Numbered from the stretch's first letter, positions 47,518 to 57,161 are shown. The stretch: DNA of 64,000 bases from CAYOWK01 sp964407665 (GCA_964407665.1 CAYOWK010000009.1:1-64000), one strand, 5' to 3'. Program-made: numbers and translations. Notes: generated by a model from the letters alone, not told the origin.

Positions 47518-49647
47518 ATGCCCGATCTCATCGAACAGCTGCAGGCGGTCTTCGACGCTGAAGCGCGGGAACACCTTGACGCGCTCAGTGTAGCTTTGTC
47601 TGACGCCCGAAAGGGTCTGGTGGTCGACATGCGCGAGGTGTTCCGGCGCGCCCACAGTATCAAGGGCGCCGCTCGCGCGGTGGACGCGGCCGGCATTGAA
47701 AGCGCGGCTCATGATCTTGAGGCTCTGTTGTCCGACATCTCCGGCGTTGGAGAACAGGCGCGTGTTGACCGCCTTCGGGACGCACAGGAGCTGGTCGATT
47801 CAATCGAGGCATTCCTCGCCGCACGAAGACAAGCTTCTACACACAGCGTTGGGGAGAGAGATGGCGCTGCGGATCCTGAAGCGGCTGCGCCGCAGCCGGA
47901 TTTTACTCGCGTCAATTCTGAGCACATCCAGAGCCTTTCTGGCACGTTGACTGAAGTGCTGTCCGAACTGGATGCGTTGGGAGGACTTCCGGACCGACTC
48001 CGGGAGTTGCAGCAGCAAGCCGCCGCCATCTCCCGAGCGCTGTCCCGCATCGCAATCGAGACTGAGCGATCTGGTCGAAAATCCGTCCTGCCAGGCGTGG
48101 TGCTCGAAACGTCTGCTCTTGCGCGAGGTCTGGCCGACTTCGGGCGTGACCAACGGGATGTAACGTTCAGTCTTTCCCGTTCGGCGGCGCGTCTTGGACA
48201 AAACGTCGCCCAGGTGTCGATGGCGAGAGCGGACGAAGTCTTTGCCGGCCTTCACCGGATGGTCGAGGACGCCGCCATTGCTGCGGGACTGGATGTGAAC
48301 ATCCGGTTCGAAGGTCTCCAGATCGAGGCTGGGCGCCGTCTGCTACAGACGCTTCGCGACCCGGTACTCCACCTTCTCCGGAACTCCATCGCCCACGGGA
48401 TGGAGGCGCCGGACGATCGTGCAAGAGGAGGTAAGGCGCGGAAAGGAACGATTGGTCTGCGCCTGCGGGTGAATGGCGGGCGCCTTGAGGTGATCGTGTG
48501 GGATGACGGTCGGGGGCCCGACCTATCCCGAATAGAGGAGATTGCGATCCAGCGTGGTCTGCTCGCACCACGCGGTCGAGGCCAGCCGTCACCAACCGAG
48601 GAGCATCTGCTGACGCTTGTTTTTGAGGCGGGGTTCTCCACCCGGGGGGAGGTGGACCGGATGTCGGGACGGGGGATGGGGCTGTCTGTGGTTGCGGAAG
48701 CAGCGCGGGCGGCGGGAGGAGGCGCCTTCATGAAGAGGCGCGAGGGGGGAGGGGTCGAGACAACGCTGTCCGCGCCACTTTCCATGTCTCGCCAGACGCT
48801 GCTTCTGATTGAGGCTGGCGGCCAGGTGTTTGCTGTACCGTCAACTTCGGTTGCCGCCCTTCGCAGGATCGCGCCGGGCCACCTTCAGCTTGTGGATGGG
48901 CGGCCAGTGTTTGACGACAGCAGGGGCGGGAACCAGGGCCTGATACCCTACGTTCCCATCGGCAGTTTGTTGAGTCAGCACGCGGACGAAAGCGAGAACG
49001 TCGATGCGCGGTCTGTGGCGATCCTCAAGCAGGGGAGCCGCAGGCTGGGTATAGGCGTCTCCGCGCTCGCCGGCGTCCGGGAGGCAATGGTCACGCCGAT
49101 GCCGCCAAATCCGCTTTCGACTGCGTTGGTCCGGGATATCGTGACCGGTATCGCTCAACTCGACATGGGCAGGATCGCCCTGGTCCTGAGTGCAGACGAG
49201 ATGTTCGATCGCTTCAATCGGGACCTGCATGGAGCTGCGGCACGCATCCGTGCAGCGGAGCCAGGCGCGGAGCGAAGGCGAACAACAGTCCTTGTCGTGG
49301 ATGACTCGATCACGACAAGAACGCTCGAAAAGAGCATCCTTGAGGCGCATGGCTATCGGGTCGTTCTGGCTGTTGATGGATTGGAGGCGCTTACCTTGCT
49401 GCGCGAGGGCGGCGAGCAGATCGATCTCGTTATTACGGATGTGGAGATGCCCCGGATGGACGGGTTCCAGCTCCTCTCTGCTCTCAAGGCCGACAGCCAG
49501 CTTGCAGGGCTGCCAGTTGTCGTGATGACGTCGCGAGGCGACCCCGAAGATGTCCGGCGTGGACTGGACCTCGGCGCGGACGCCTATGTCGCCAAGCAGT
49601 CGTTCGATCAGCGTGAGCTCCTGTCGATCATCGGGCAACTGGCATGA
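47518..49647 (+). CDS. cheA: CheA histidine kinase with C-terminal receiver (WspE-like)
   Basis: This 709-residue protein starts at ATG 47518. Hpt domain with phospho-His 46 (FRRAHSIKGAAR), a short dimer part, ATPase domain (HLLRNSIAHGMEAPDDR, WDDGRGPDL, SGRGMGLSVV), a CheW-like regulatory domain, and a C-terminal receiver (VVDDSITTRTLEKS, DVEMPRMDGF, VVMTSRGDPEDV). The P2 domain for CheY/CheB binding is missing, as usual in this group. It autophosphorylates and passes phosphate to its own receiver, CheB and probably the hybrid kinase. Overlaps cheB by ATGA. Confidence 0.92.
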   Translation: MPDLIEQLQAVFDAEAREHLDALSVALSDARKGLVVDMREVFRRAHSIKGAARAVDAAGIESAAHDLEALLSDISGVGEQARVDRLRDAQELVDSIEAFLAARRQASTHSVGERDGAADPEAAAPQPDFTRVNSEHIQSLSGTLTEVLSELDALGGLPDRLRELQQQAAAISRALSRIAIETERSGRKSVLPGVVLETSALARGLADFGRDQRDVTFSLSRSAARLGQNVAQVSMARADEVFAGLHRMVEDAAIAAGLDVNIRFEGLQIEAGRRLLQTLRDPVLHLLRNSIAHGMEAPDDRARGGKARKGTIGLRLRVNGGRLEVIVWDDGRGPDLSRIEEIAIQRGLLAPRGRGQPSPTEEHLLTLVFEAGFSTRGEVDRMSGRGMGLSVVAEAARAAGGGAFMKRREGGGVETTLSAPLSMSRQTLLLIEAGGQVFAVPSTSVAALRRIAPGHLQLVDGRPVFDDSRGGNQGLIPYVPIGSLLSQHADESENVDARSVAILKQGSRRLGIGVSALAGVREAMVTPMPPNPLSTALVRDIVTGIAQLDMGRIALVLSADEMFDRFNRDLHGAAARIRAAEPGAERRRTTVLVVDDSITTRTLEKSILEAHGYRVVLAVDGLEALTLLREGGEQIDLVITDVEMPRMDGFQLLSALKADSQLAGLPVVVMTSRGDPEDVRRGLDLGADAYVAKQSFDQRELLSIIGQLA

Positions 49648-50696
49648 GCACGAAGCCAGTCCGCGTGATGGTGGTGGAGGACAGCCTGACTGTTCAGGCG
49701 CTTCTCAGGCATGTGATCCAGCAGGATAGCCGCCTCGAGCTGGCGGCGATGTACGCCACGGCAGAAGAGGCGCTGGACAGCATCGCGAATGTGGCTCCGG
49801 ACGTCATCTCGATGGATATCCGGCTGCCTGGCATGGACGGGCTGGAAGCCACCCGGCGCATCATGTCCGAACATCCGACTCCGATCGTTGTGATTGCTGA
49901 CGCCGTTCACGATGCGACACTGAATATTGCCATGAGCGCGCTGAAGGTCGGCGCCTTGTCGGTGGTCGAGAAGCCTTGGGGACCCGGCGCCGCCGCACAT
50001 GAGGCAACAGTCAGTGCGATCGCGACCCAGCTCTTCATCATGAGCCAGGTTTCGGTCGTCCGCCGACGCCCCTTGCTGACGACGTGGCCTAGAGCGCCCG
50101 TGAATGTGGACGATCCGGCGCCGCGTATCGGGGTGGTCGGTCTGGCGGCGTCCACAGGCGGTCCGCCCGCCCTCGCCGCCGTGCTGGGCGGGCTCCCGGC
50201 CAGCACGCCCTGGCCGATCCTGCTTGTCCAGCATATGGGCGGCGCCTTCATGGACGGGTTCGCGGCGTGGCTCGACACGCAGACCGCTCTCCGGGTCAAG
50301 ATTGCAGCGAACGGCGAGCGAGCCACAGCCGGAACTGTGTATGTCGCGCCGGGCGACCGGCACCTTGCGCTTTCCCGCTCTGGCGCGCTTGTTGTTGAGG
50401 ATACGCCTCCGGTGATGGGGCAGCGACCTGCAGCAAATGTTCTGTTCCGCTCGATGGCCCAGTTTGCTGGCGCCAAGGCGGCGGGCGTATTGCTGACTGG
50501 CATGGGGGAAGACGGCGCCACGGGCTTGCTGGAGATGCGCCGGGCGGGCGCTGTCACGATTGCCGAGGACAGTACGACGGCCGTGGTCTACGGAATGCCG
50601 GCTGCAGCTTTTCGGATGGGAGCCGTGATGGAGTCGCTGCCGCTCGACATAGTGGTTTCGCGGCTTCAGGCGCTGGCGCAGGCAGGCACGGCATGA
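49644..50696 (+). CDS. cheB: CheB methylesterase (WspF-like)
   Basis: This 350-residue protein starts at ATG 49644. Receiver domain with Asp 58 (SMDIRLPGMDG), then the esterase domain with the catalytic Ser in AASTGGPPAL, His in VQHMGGAFM and Asp in GMGEDGATG. It removes methyl groups from the MCP when phosphorylated by CheA, giving adaptation. Overlaps the hybrid kinase gene by ATGA. Confidence 0.9.
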   Translation: MSTKPVRVMVVEDSLTVQALLRHVIQQDSRLELAAMYATAEEALDSIANVAPDVISMDIRLPGMDGLEATRRIMSEHPTPIVVIADAVHDATLNIAMSALKVGALSVVEKPWGPGAAAHEATVSAIATQLFIMSQVSVVRRRPLLTTWPRAPVNVDDPAPRIGVVGLAASTGGPPALAAVLGGLPASTPWPILLVQHMGGAFMDGFAAWLDTQTALRVKIAANGERATAGTVYVAPGDRHLALSRSGALVVEDTPPVMGQRPAANVLFRSMAQFAGAKAAGVLLTGMGEDGATGLLEMRRAGAVTIAEDSTTAVVYGMPAAAFRMGAVMESLPLDIVVSRLQALAQAGTA

Positions 50697-53107
50697 GCAA
50701 TCGGGGCCGGTCAACACGCATACTCGTTGTCGAGGATTCTGACGTCCAGGCGCTGGCTCTTTGTCGTGTACTTGAGAATGGCGGCTTTCAGGTCGACCGG
50801 GCTGCAAGCGCCGAGGAGGCCCTCGATCTGCTGTCGAAGGGCACCCCGGATCTTGTCATTGCCGACATCCACCTGCCGGGCATGGATGGCCGGGAGCTCA
50901 CACGCCGGCTCAGGATCAACGCCGACACACGGACGATCCCCGTTCTGATGATGACGTCGCCTGGCGTCGCTGACGGTGAGCGATCGGGAATTGAAAGCGG
51001 TGCAGACGCGTATCTCGAAAAATCGCGCGACGCCCAAAGCATTCTGATGAGGGTCAACGCGCTCTTGCGGACCGCGAAGCCTGACGCTGCTGGCGCGGGC
51101 GCTCGAATACGTCGGGGTCATATTGTCATTCTGGACTCCAGTGAGACGTCGGGATCGTACTTTGCCGATATTCTGGCACGCGAGGGCTTTCAGGTTGAGC
51201 AGGCAAGAGGCCTCGCGGATGTCAGACTGCTTACCGGCGGCGGGCAGGAGATCGACTGTGTAGCGGTGAACCTCACCGATGCCCGGCTCGAAGCGGCAGG
51301 CGCTTGCGGGACGCTCGCCGCCCTGCGCGATTCCCTCATGTCCGAGACCGGCGGCGCCGGTTTCCTGGTGGTCGGCGTTTCGCGTTTCGACGATAGCGAA
51401 CAGGAGAAGGCGGCGTTCATGGCGGGCGCCGACGACGTGATTTCCGTCAGCGGCGAAGGCGATAGCTTGCGACTTCGGATGCGGGCGCTCATGCGCCGGC
51501 GCTCGATCCAGGAAGAGGCCCGGCTCCGAGCTGTCGAGCGGGCATCCGCGCACACCGCCGCCGAGCAGTTCCGGCTTCTCGTGCTGGGCGTGGTTGATTA
51601 TGCGATCTACCTTCTGGACGCCAATGGCAGGGTATCGACGTGGAACCCGGGCGCAGAGCGCATCAAGGGCTACACGGCCGAAGAGATCGTCGGGCGTGAT
51701 GTTTCCACGTTCTACACTGAAGCTGACATAGCCGCCGGTGAACCCGAGCGCGCGCTTGACAGAGCCAGATCCCATGGCCGTTTCGAAACCGAGGCCGTGC
51801 GTATTCGCAAGGACGGGAAGCCGTTTCTGGCTCACGTCATCATTGATGCGATCCGTGATGCGGACGGCCGGGTTGTCGGCTTCGCCAAGATCACCCAGGA
51901 CATCACGAAGCGACGCAAGGCCGAGGAAGAGCTCCAGCAGGCGCGTGCCGCCCTTGCTCAGGCTCAGAAAATGGAGGCCATCGGCCAGCTCACCGGCGGC
52001 ATTGCGCATGACTTCAACAATATGCTTGCAGGCATCATCGGCGGCCTGAATCTCGCGCAGCGCAGGATCAATGCGCAGCGATACGATGAGGTCGGCAAGT
52101 TCATTGACGCAGCCATCACCTCGGCTCATCGCGCGGCGTCCCTGACTTCGCGCCTTCTGGCGTTTGGCCGCCGTCAGACGCTGGATCTGCGACCGGTCGA
52201 TGTGTCGGCCACGATAGCCTCGATGCGGCTGCTTCTTGAGCGTTCGCTCGGCGGCAATATCGAGATCGAGATGGACCTTCCTGACGCCGAACTCTGGGCG
52301 CGGACGGATGAGGGGCAGCTGGAATCTGCTGTTCTGAATCTCGCAATCAACGCCCGGGATGCGATGCCGGAAGGCGGGAAACTGACGATCCGTGTTTCCG
52401 GTGTGGATGACAGCGATGCAAAGCCCGGCGCCGACCTTGTGGAGGTCGTGGTTTCCGATAGCGGCGCCGGCATTCCCAAGGATGTGCTGGAGCGGGTGTT
52501 CGAGCCGTTTTTCACCACCAAGCCCATCGGACAGGGCACCGGGCTTGGATTGTCCATGGTCTACGGGTTCGCGTCCCAGTCGGGGGGCGACGTACGGATC
52601 GCGAGCGAGGCCGGGAAGGGCACGCAAGTGACCCTCCGGTTGTTGCGGTCCGAGGCCGCCGAGCCGAGCATCGATCCTGTCGCGCATCCGGCGCACTCTG
52701 CGGGTGCCGGAGAGAGAATTCTGGTCGTCGAGGACGATCCGCAGGTCCGAATGGTGATCATGGAGGCGCTCCAGGAACTCGGTTACCGGGCCCAGGCGGT
52801 CGGCGACGCCGTGCAGGCGCTCAAGATCATTGTCGGAGACCAGCCGATCGATCTTCTGATCAGCGATGTCGGATTGCCCGGCATGGATGGACGCGAGCTG
52901 GCTGAACAGGCCCGCCAGCAGCGGCCCGACCTGCGAATCCTGTTCATCACGGCCTACGCCCAGAATGCCGCTGTCCGGAGCGAATTCCTGTCTGAGGGGA
53001 TGGACATGATCTTCAAGCCGTTTGCGGTCGACGCCATGGCCGTAAAGGTCCGTGAGATGCTCGGCGCCCCTGACGGCGATGAGAAGGCCCCTAAGCCAAA
53101 CTTGTAG
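50693..53107 (+). CDS. Hybrid histidine kinase REC-REC-PAS-HisKA-HATPase-REC (CheS3-like output)
   Basis: This 804-residue protein starts at ATG 50693. REC1 at about 5-125 is intact (VVEDSDVQAL, ADIHLPGMDG). REC2 at about 140-270 lacks the phospho-Asp: the site reads CVAVNL. PAS at about 290-410 (DYAIYLLDANGRVSTWNPGA), HisKA with AHDFNN, HATPase (NLAINARDAMPEGG, DSGAGIP, GTGLGLS), and a C-terminal REC (SDVGLPGMDG). It replaces the GGDEF protein WspR at the end of a Wsp-type operon, so the chemosensory signal probably feeds a kinase cascade instead of cyclic di-GMP synthesis. Confidence 0.88.
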   Translation: MSNRGRSTRILVVEDSDVQALALCRVLENGGFQVDRAASAEEALDLLSKGTPDLVIADIHLPGMDGRELTRRLRINADTRTIPVLMMTSPGVADGERSGIESGADAYLEKSRDAQSILMRVNALLRTAKPDAAGAGARIRRGHIVILDSSETSGSYFADILAREGFQVEQARGLADVRLLTGGGQEIDCVAVNLTDARLEAAGACGTLAALRDSLMSETGGAGFLVVGVSRFDDSEQEKAAFMAGADDVISVSGEGDSLRLRMRALMRRRSIQEEARLRAVERASAHTAAEQFRLLVLGVVDYAIYLLDANGRVSTWNPGAERIKGYTAEEIVGRDVSTFYTEADIAAGEPERALDRARSHGRFETEAVRIRKDGKPFLAHVIIDAIRDADGRVVGFAKITQDITKRRKAEEELQQARAALAQAQKMEAIGQLTGGIAHDFNNMLAGIIGGLNLAQRRINAQRYDEVGKFIDAAITSAHRAASLTSRLLAFGRRQTLDLRPVDVSATIASMRLLLERSLGGNIEIEMDLPDAELWARTDEGQLESAVLNLAINARDAMPEGGKLTIRVSGVDDSDAKPGADLVEVVVSDSGAGIPKDVLERVFEPFFTTKPIGQGTGLGLSMVYGFASQSGGDVRIASEAGKGTQVTLRLLRSEAAEPSIDPVAHPAHSAGAGERILVVEDDPQVRMVIMEALQELGYRAQAVGDAVQALKIIVGDQPIDLLISDVGLPGMDGRELAEQARQQRPDLRILFITAYAQNAAVRSEFLSEGMDMIFKPFAVDAMAVKVREMLGAPDGDEKAPKPNL

Positions 53108-53221
53108 CCAGTGCTGCGAGGGAACTGGACACTCTTTGGTCTGGCGGCCCCCGATTTGCCTCCACGGTAGACAGGCGGTGGCGCTATGGCATCGTCGCCG
53201 GGTTCTGAAGGAGCCCACGCC

Positions 53222-54178
53222 GTGTCCCGATTCCGCGTTGCCTTTTCCCTGCTGGCGTTTGCCGCCGCTACGGCAAGTGTCCAAGCGGAGGACGCGCCAA
53301 AGCCCGACCTGCAGGGCGTCTGGACGAACTCCAGCATTACGACGCTCGAGCGCGCGGACCCCTCGCTTCCGCTGGTTCTGTCGCCGGAACAGGTGAAACG
53401 GATGGAGGCCAGCCGCGCGTCCGCCGAGGCGAGCGCCAACAGCCGGACAAATCCTGACGAGGGCGCGCCTCAGGCGGGCGGGTCGATTGGCGGCTTCAAC
53501 GCGTTCTGGCTTGATCGCGGCGACCGTGTCGGCGTGGTCAAGGGTGAGGCGCGGTCGTCCTGGATCGTCGAGCCCGCCAACGGAAAGATGCCGTTCTCTG
53601 CAGAGGGCCGGAAGCGGATTGCGGAGATCATGAAGACCCGCAGCGAGGATGGGCCGGAGGGCATGAACCCTGCCGATCGCTGCCTGATCGGCAGCCGCGG
53701 ATCGGGCGGCCCGCCGATGCTGAACAATATCTACAACAACACCTACCAGATCGTGCAGACGGACGATCACGTCGTGATCAACGTCGAGATGATGCACGAC
53801 GCGCGGATCGTCGAGATGGCAGGTGCGCATCGGCCGGAGCCTGTGCGCCAATGGCTCGGCGGTAGCGTCGGGAAGTGGGAAGGCGATACGCTGGTGGTCA
53901 CGACGCGCGGCTGGAAGAAGCTGCAGGGCGACTACGAACCCATCTTCCTGTCTGACGAAGCCACGGTGACGGAGCGTTTCACGCGAGTGTCGGCGAACGA
54001 GTTGCTCTACCAGTTCGAGGTTGATGATCCGGGTTTCTATTCCCAGACGTGGAAAGGCGAGATGACCTTCTTCCCGTCGTCTGGTCCGGTGTTCGAGTAT
54101 GCCTGCCATGAGGGCAATTACGCCCTGCAGCACATCCTGTCGGGCGCGCGCCAGATCGAGCGCAAATCCTCGAAGTAG
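53222..54178 (+). CDS. Secreted protein of unknown function
   Basis: This 318-residue protein is read from GTG 53222, 8 nt after GAAGGAG. It has a signal peptide cleaved after SVQA (near residue 21). The mature part has LQGVWTNSS, then ADRCLIG, YQIVQTDDHVVINVEMMHDA, WLGGSVGKWEGDTLVVTTRG and FEVDDPGFYSQTWKGEM, the pattern of a large family in alphaproteobacteria and Acidobacteria that I know only as uncharacterised secreted proteins. Probably periplasmic. Confidence 0.75.
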   Translation: MSRFRVAFSLLAFAAATASVQAEDAPKPDLQGVWTNSSITTLERADPSLPLVLSPEQVKRMEASRASAEASANSRTNPDEGAPQAGGSIGGFNAFWLDRGDRVGVVKGEARSSWIVEPANGKMPFSAEGRKRIAEIMKTRSEDGPEGMNPADRCLIGSRGSGGPPMLNNIYNNTYQIVQTDDHVVINVEMMHDARIVEMAGAHRPEPVRQWLGGSVGKWEGDTLVVTTRGWKKLQGDYEPIFLSDEATVTERFTRVSANELLYQFEVDDPGFYSQTWKGEMTFFPSSGPVFEYACHEGNYALQHILSGARQIERKSSK

Positions 54179-54266
54179 CGGGGCCTGCATGCGTCCTCGT
54201 CCGGACCGGCGTGAGCCGTCCGTTTTGCTGTAGCTCCCCCCTTTGCCCCGTTGAGGCATGGGAGGC

Positions 54267-54341
54267 CGGGGCGCGTGGAAACGCGCCATTGGTAGACAAT
54301 TGCCAGCTTTCGCTGGCCGGTGCGTGTTCCCACGCGCCCCG
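54267..54341. repeat. Nested palindrome in the 760-nt intergenic region
   Basis: CGGGGCGCGTGGAAACGC (54267-54284) is complementary, with small gaps, to GCGTGTTCCCACGCGCCCCG (54322-54341). Inside lies GCCAGC-TTTC-GCTGGC (54302-54317), and the left arm alone can also fold as GGCGCGT-GGAA-ACGCGCC. The unit could be a structured RNA, a strong terminator, or a mobile palindromic element. Confidence 0.5.
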
Positions 54342-54410
54342 TGTCGGACGTTTGGCCCGGTGACGTCGACGGAGCCTGTTAGGCCCTGGTCCGCATCCCG
54401 GTGACGCGCG

Positions 54411-54432
54411 CATGGAAGACCGATCTTCCATG
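54411..54432. repeat. Perfect short palindrome
   Basis: CATGGAAGA-CCGA-TCTTCCATG has 9-bp perfect arms. There is no T run after it on either strand. Confidence 0.5.
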
Positions 54433-54497
54433 ATGCACCCCCACTTCGATCGCAGGGACAGGTGTTTCAGACCGCCGCTGGCGGACGCCCGCTCGGG

Positions 54498-54541
54498 CTC
54501 GTCCTTCGAGACGCGTACTGACGTGCGCTCCTCAGGATGAG
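54498..54541. repeat. REP-like palindromic element
   Basis: CTCGTCCTTCGAGACG and CGCTCCTCAGGATGAG are imperfect inverted copies (12 of 16 positions) around a 12-nt centre. Elements of this CTCxTCCTxxGAG type are scattered in many alphaproteobacterial genomes. The rest of 54,179-54,939 holds no credible gene; small ORFs there lack ribosome binding sites and sensible composition. Confidence 0.5.
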
Positions 54542-54939
54542 CCGTCGCGGGCGGCCGGAGCGGTGGTCGCCGCGCCGTCCGAGCTTCTGGCATTCGATGT
54601 TTCGGTGCGCACCGAACCCTCCCTTGCCAGACGCGAGGGGAGATTGCGGGATGCGGATACCCGGTCGAATTCAAAAGCTGAGTTTTTCTATCCGGACGCC
54701 GCCCGCATAAACGTAGCCTTCGCGCATGCGATGATTTCGGCGTGGAAATCATGTGTACGGTCAAATGGTTAAGTCGCGTTCCCCGTGTGCGCGGGAGACG
54801 GGTCATTGGCGGGTCCGCCCCAAAATGCGCTTCCGGGGTGTGGGAGACAACGTACGTCTGTCCTACAGTCAGCTCTGTGGATCACCATGCGGCGCCAATC
54901 TTGCGGTTCGGTCGCAGGACTTAAACGGGGGACGCGGGT

Positions 54940-55791
54940 ATGACACGGACTGGGTGGATTTCGTCCGCCGTCGCCGCTGCGGCTGTCCTGGCGGTTGGCG
55001 CTGCCTTCGTTCTCCGCGCTGGACCTGGCGGCGGTCAGCAGGCTTCGGCCCAGGAAGCAGCGCTGACAGTTCAGGGCAGAGCCAATACGGGCGAGACAGC
55101 CAGCCCCGGCTTCCTCGTGGATTTCTCCGCCGGTTTCGACCCGGCGACGCAGTACCTCACAGACAACGCCTCGGACGGCGACTGGATATCCTCTGCCCAC
55201 GATCCCAGAAACGCGTATTTTCGGGCGGGTGTCATGGCGCTGGCGATCGAGAAGCGCCCCTACAGGGGAAAGCCCAATTCCGGCGCCGAATTCCTCAGGC
55301 AGGGCATGTATGGCTATGGCCGCTATGAGGTCGTGATGAAGGCGCCGGGCGGATCGGGCCTGGTGTCCTCGTTCTTCACCTACACCGGACCGTGGCAGGG
55401 CCACCCCCACGACGAGATCGATATCGAGTTTCTCGGCAAGAACACGAGGCAACTGCACGCCAACTACTTCCGGAACGGGAAGGAGCATGGCTCGATCTAT
55501 ATCGACCTGCCGTTCGACTACACGGAGGACTTCCACCTCTATGCATTCGAGTGGGAGCCAGGCCGCATTCGCTGGTTCGTCGATGGCCATCAGGTACATG
55601 AGGCAACGGGTCTGCTGGTGCCGACCACGACGGGCATGGCGATGGCCAGCGTGTGGTCGGGGGGGCCGCCGAGTGCGGAATGGCTGGGCGTCGGCAAGTG
55701 GCGGGCCGGGGACGCCGCGATCTACAAATGCATGTCACACGTGCCATCGGGCCAGACCGGGCCGCAGTGTGGGGACACCTGGAAGAAGTAG
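54940..55791 (+). CDS. Glycoside hydrolase family 16 glucanase
   Basis: This 283-residue protein starts at ATG 54940, after GGGGGA. It has an N-terminal hydrophobic signal or anchor (SSAVAAAAVLAVGAAFVL). The GH16 catalytic strand reads EIDIEF at 159-164 (nucleophile E159, D161, acid E163), preceded by YGRYEVVMKAPGG and followed by LYAFEWEPGRIRWFVDG. It cleaves beta-1,3/1,4-glucans or similar polysaccharides outside the cytoplasm. Substrate not determined. Confidence 0.88.
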   Translation: MTRTGWISSAVAAAAVLAVGAAFVLRAGPGGGQQASAQEAALTVQGRANTGETASPGFLVDFSAGFDPATQYLTDNASDGDWISSAHDPRNAYFRAGVMALAIEKRPYRGKPNSGAEFLRQGMYGYGRYEVVMKAPGGSGLVSSFFTYTGPWQGHPHDEIDIEFLGKNTRQLHANYFRNGKEHGSIYIDLPFDYTEDFHLYAFEWEPGRIRWFVDGHQVHEATGLLVPTTTGMAMASVWSGGPPSAEWLGVGKWRAGDAAIYKCMSHVPSGQTGPQCGDTWKK

Positions 55792-55891
55792 GCTGTAGCC
55801 CCACGGAACGCCCTTGCGCCCGTCCATGCAAACGCCATTGTCGAAGCTGGGTCGCTGCGTAGTCGCGGCGAGGGGCGGATGATCCTGGGGC

Positions 55892-57151
55892 GTGTTTCGC
55901 TTGGCGCGATCTGAAGAGACAGGGCCGCCGCCGAAGGGCGGGACGGGACGCGGGGGCTGGCTGTTCCTCGCCTGTCTCGGCGCCGGCCAGATCTGTTCGT
56001 GGGGCGCCCTCTACTACGCGTTTCCGCAGATCGCCGAACAGATCGAGCGGGACATGGGCTGGTCGCGCGCCGCTCTCTATGGCGCCGCATCCGCCGGGCT
56101 CGCCCTTTCTGCTCTGGTGGTGTTTCCCGTAGGCCGGGCGATAGATGCCGGGCGCGGCCGGATCATCATGGCGGGCGGGTCGGTGCTGGCCGGTCTTCTG
56201 TGTCTCGCATGGAGCGCGATCACTGATCTGCTGGGTCTCTATGCGGTTGTCGGCCTCCTGGGCGCCGTGCAGGCCGCCGTCCTCTACGAGGCGGCCTTTG
56301 CCGTAGCTGCGCGCCGCTATGGCGCTGGCGAGGCGCGGAACGCGATTGCGACGCTGACGCTGTTTGGAGGTTTTGCGTCCACGGTCTTCATCCCGCTGGT
56401 GGAGGTTCTGGTGGATGTCTGGGGATGGCGTGGAGCCCTGCTTGTGCTGGGCGCCATCAACTTCGCGACAGCCTTGCTCTACTGGATCGGCATCGATCCG
56501 TCGCGCGACCACGTCGAGCCGGCGCGGCCCGCCGGCAGCCCGCCCCAAGCGGATATCAGCGCGGTGATGCGGTCGCCTGTTTTCTGGGGCCTTGCGCTGG
56601 CGTTCACGGCGCATGCGGGCACGTTCACCGCCTTCACCTTTCACATGTATCCGATGTTCCTCGAACTGGGTGCGTCGCCGGAAGGAGTCATTCTGGCTCT
56701 GGCTCTGATCGGTCCGGCGCAGGTGGCGGGGCGCGTCGTCATGATGACGCTTGCGAGCCGGCGCCCGGTCGCTGTCATCGGGGCGGTGGTGGTTGCCGTG
56801 TTCCCCGTCGCCTTCACAGCCCTGAAGCTGTTGCCTGCAACCACGCTGCTTATCTGCTGTGTGGCGATCGCCTATGGCGCAGCAAACGGCGTGCTCACCA
56901 TCGTGCGCGGCGCCTCGGTTCCGGAGCTGCTGTCGCGGACCAGCTACGGCGCCGTGATGGGCGCCATGAGCATTCCGTCTACGATTGCGCGCGCGCTGGC
57001 TCCGCTGGGCGCAGCGATGCTTTGGTCCGCTGACCGGTCGTACCAGCCGGTTCTGACGGGCATTGTGGCCGGGGCCATCGTTCTGGCCGCCAGCTTCTGG
57101 CTTGCCGCACTGCTTGCACGCCGGAGGCCGGGAGTGGGGCAGGCGGGCTGA
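55892..57151 (+). CDS. MFS transporter
   Basis: This 419-residue protein is read from GTG 55892; the first 25 residues are polar and the true start could be slightly later. Twelve hydrophobic segments are present with the central loop at about 205-230. FPVGRAIDAGRGRIIMAGG is the MFS loop-2 motif, and the second-half equivalent is weak. Substrate cannot be told. It is convergent with the PepSY gene. Confidence 0.82.
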   Translation: MFRLARSEETGPPPKGGTGRGGWLFLACLGAGQICSWGALYYAFPQIAEQIERDMGWSRAALYGAASAGLALSALVVFPVGRAIDAGRGRIIMAGGSVLAGLLCLAWSAITDLLGLYAVVGLLGAVQAAVLYEAAFAVAARRYGAGEARNAIATLTLFGGFASTVFIPLVEVLVDVWGWRGALLVLGAINFATALLYWIGIDPSRDHVEPARPAGSPPQADISAVMRSPVFWGLALAFTAHAGTFTAFTFHMYPMFLELGASPEGVILALALIGPAQVAGRVVMMTLASRRPVAVIGAVVVAVFPVAFTALKLLPATTLLICCVAIAYGAANGVLTIVRGASVPELLSRTSYGAVMGAMSIPSTIARALAPLGAAMLWSADRSYQPVLTGIVAGAIVLAASFWLAALLARRRPGVGQAG

Positions 57152-57161
57152 AGCCTGCCCC
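57136..57161. terminator. Hairpin between convergent genes
   Basis: GGGGCAGGC and GCCTGCCCC form a 9-bp perfect stem with an 8-nt loop that contains the MFS stop codon. No T run. It can serve both directions. Confidence 0.45.

Noticed and set aside
50711..54289. 1,192-residue ORF on the minus strand
   Set aside because: It is the antisense shadow of the hybrid kinase and secreted protein genes, with Arg/His/Pro-rich composition.
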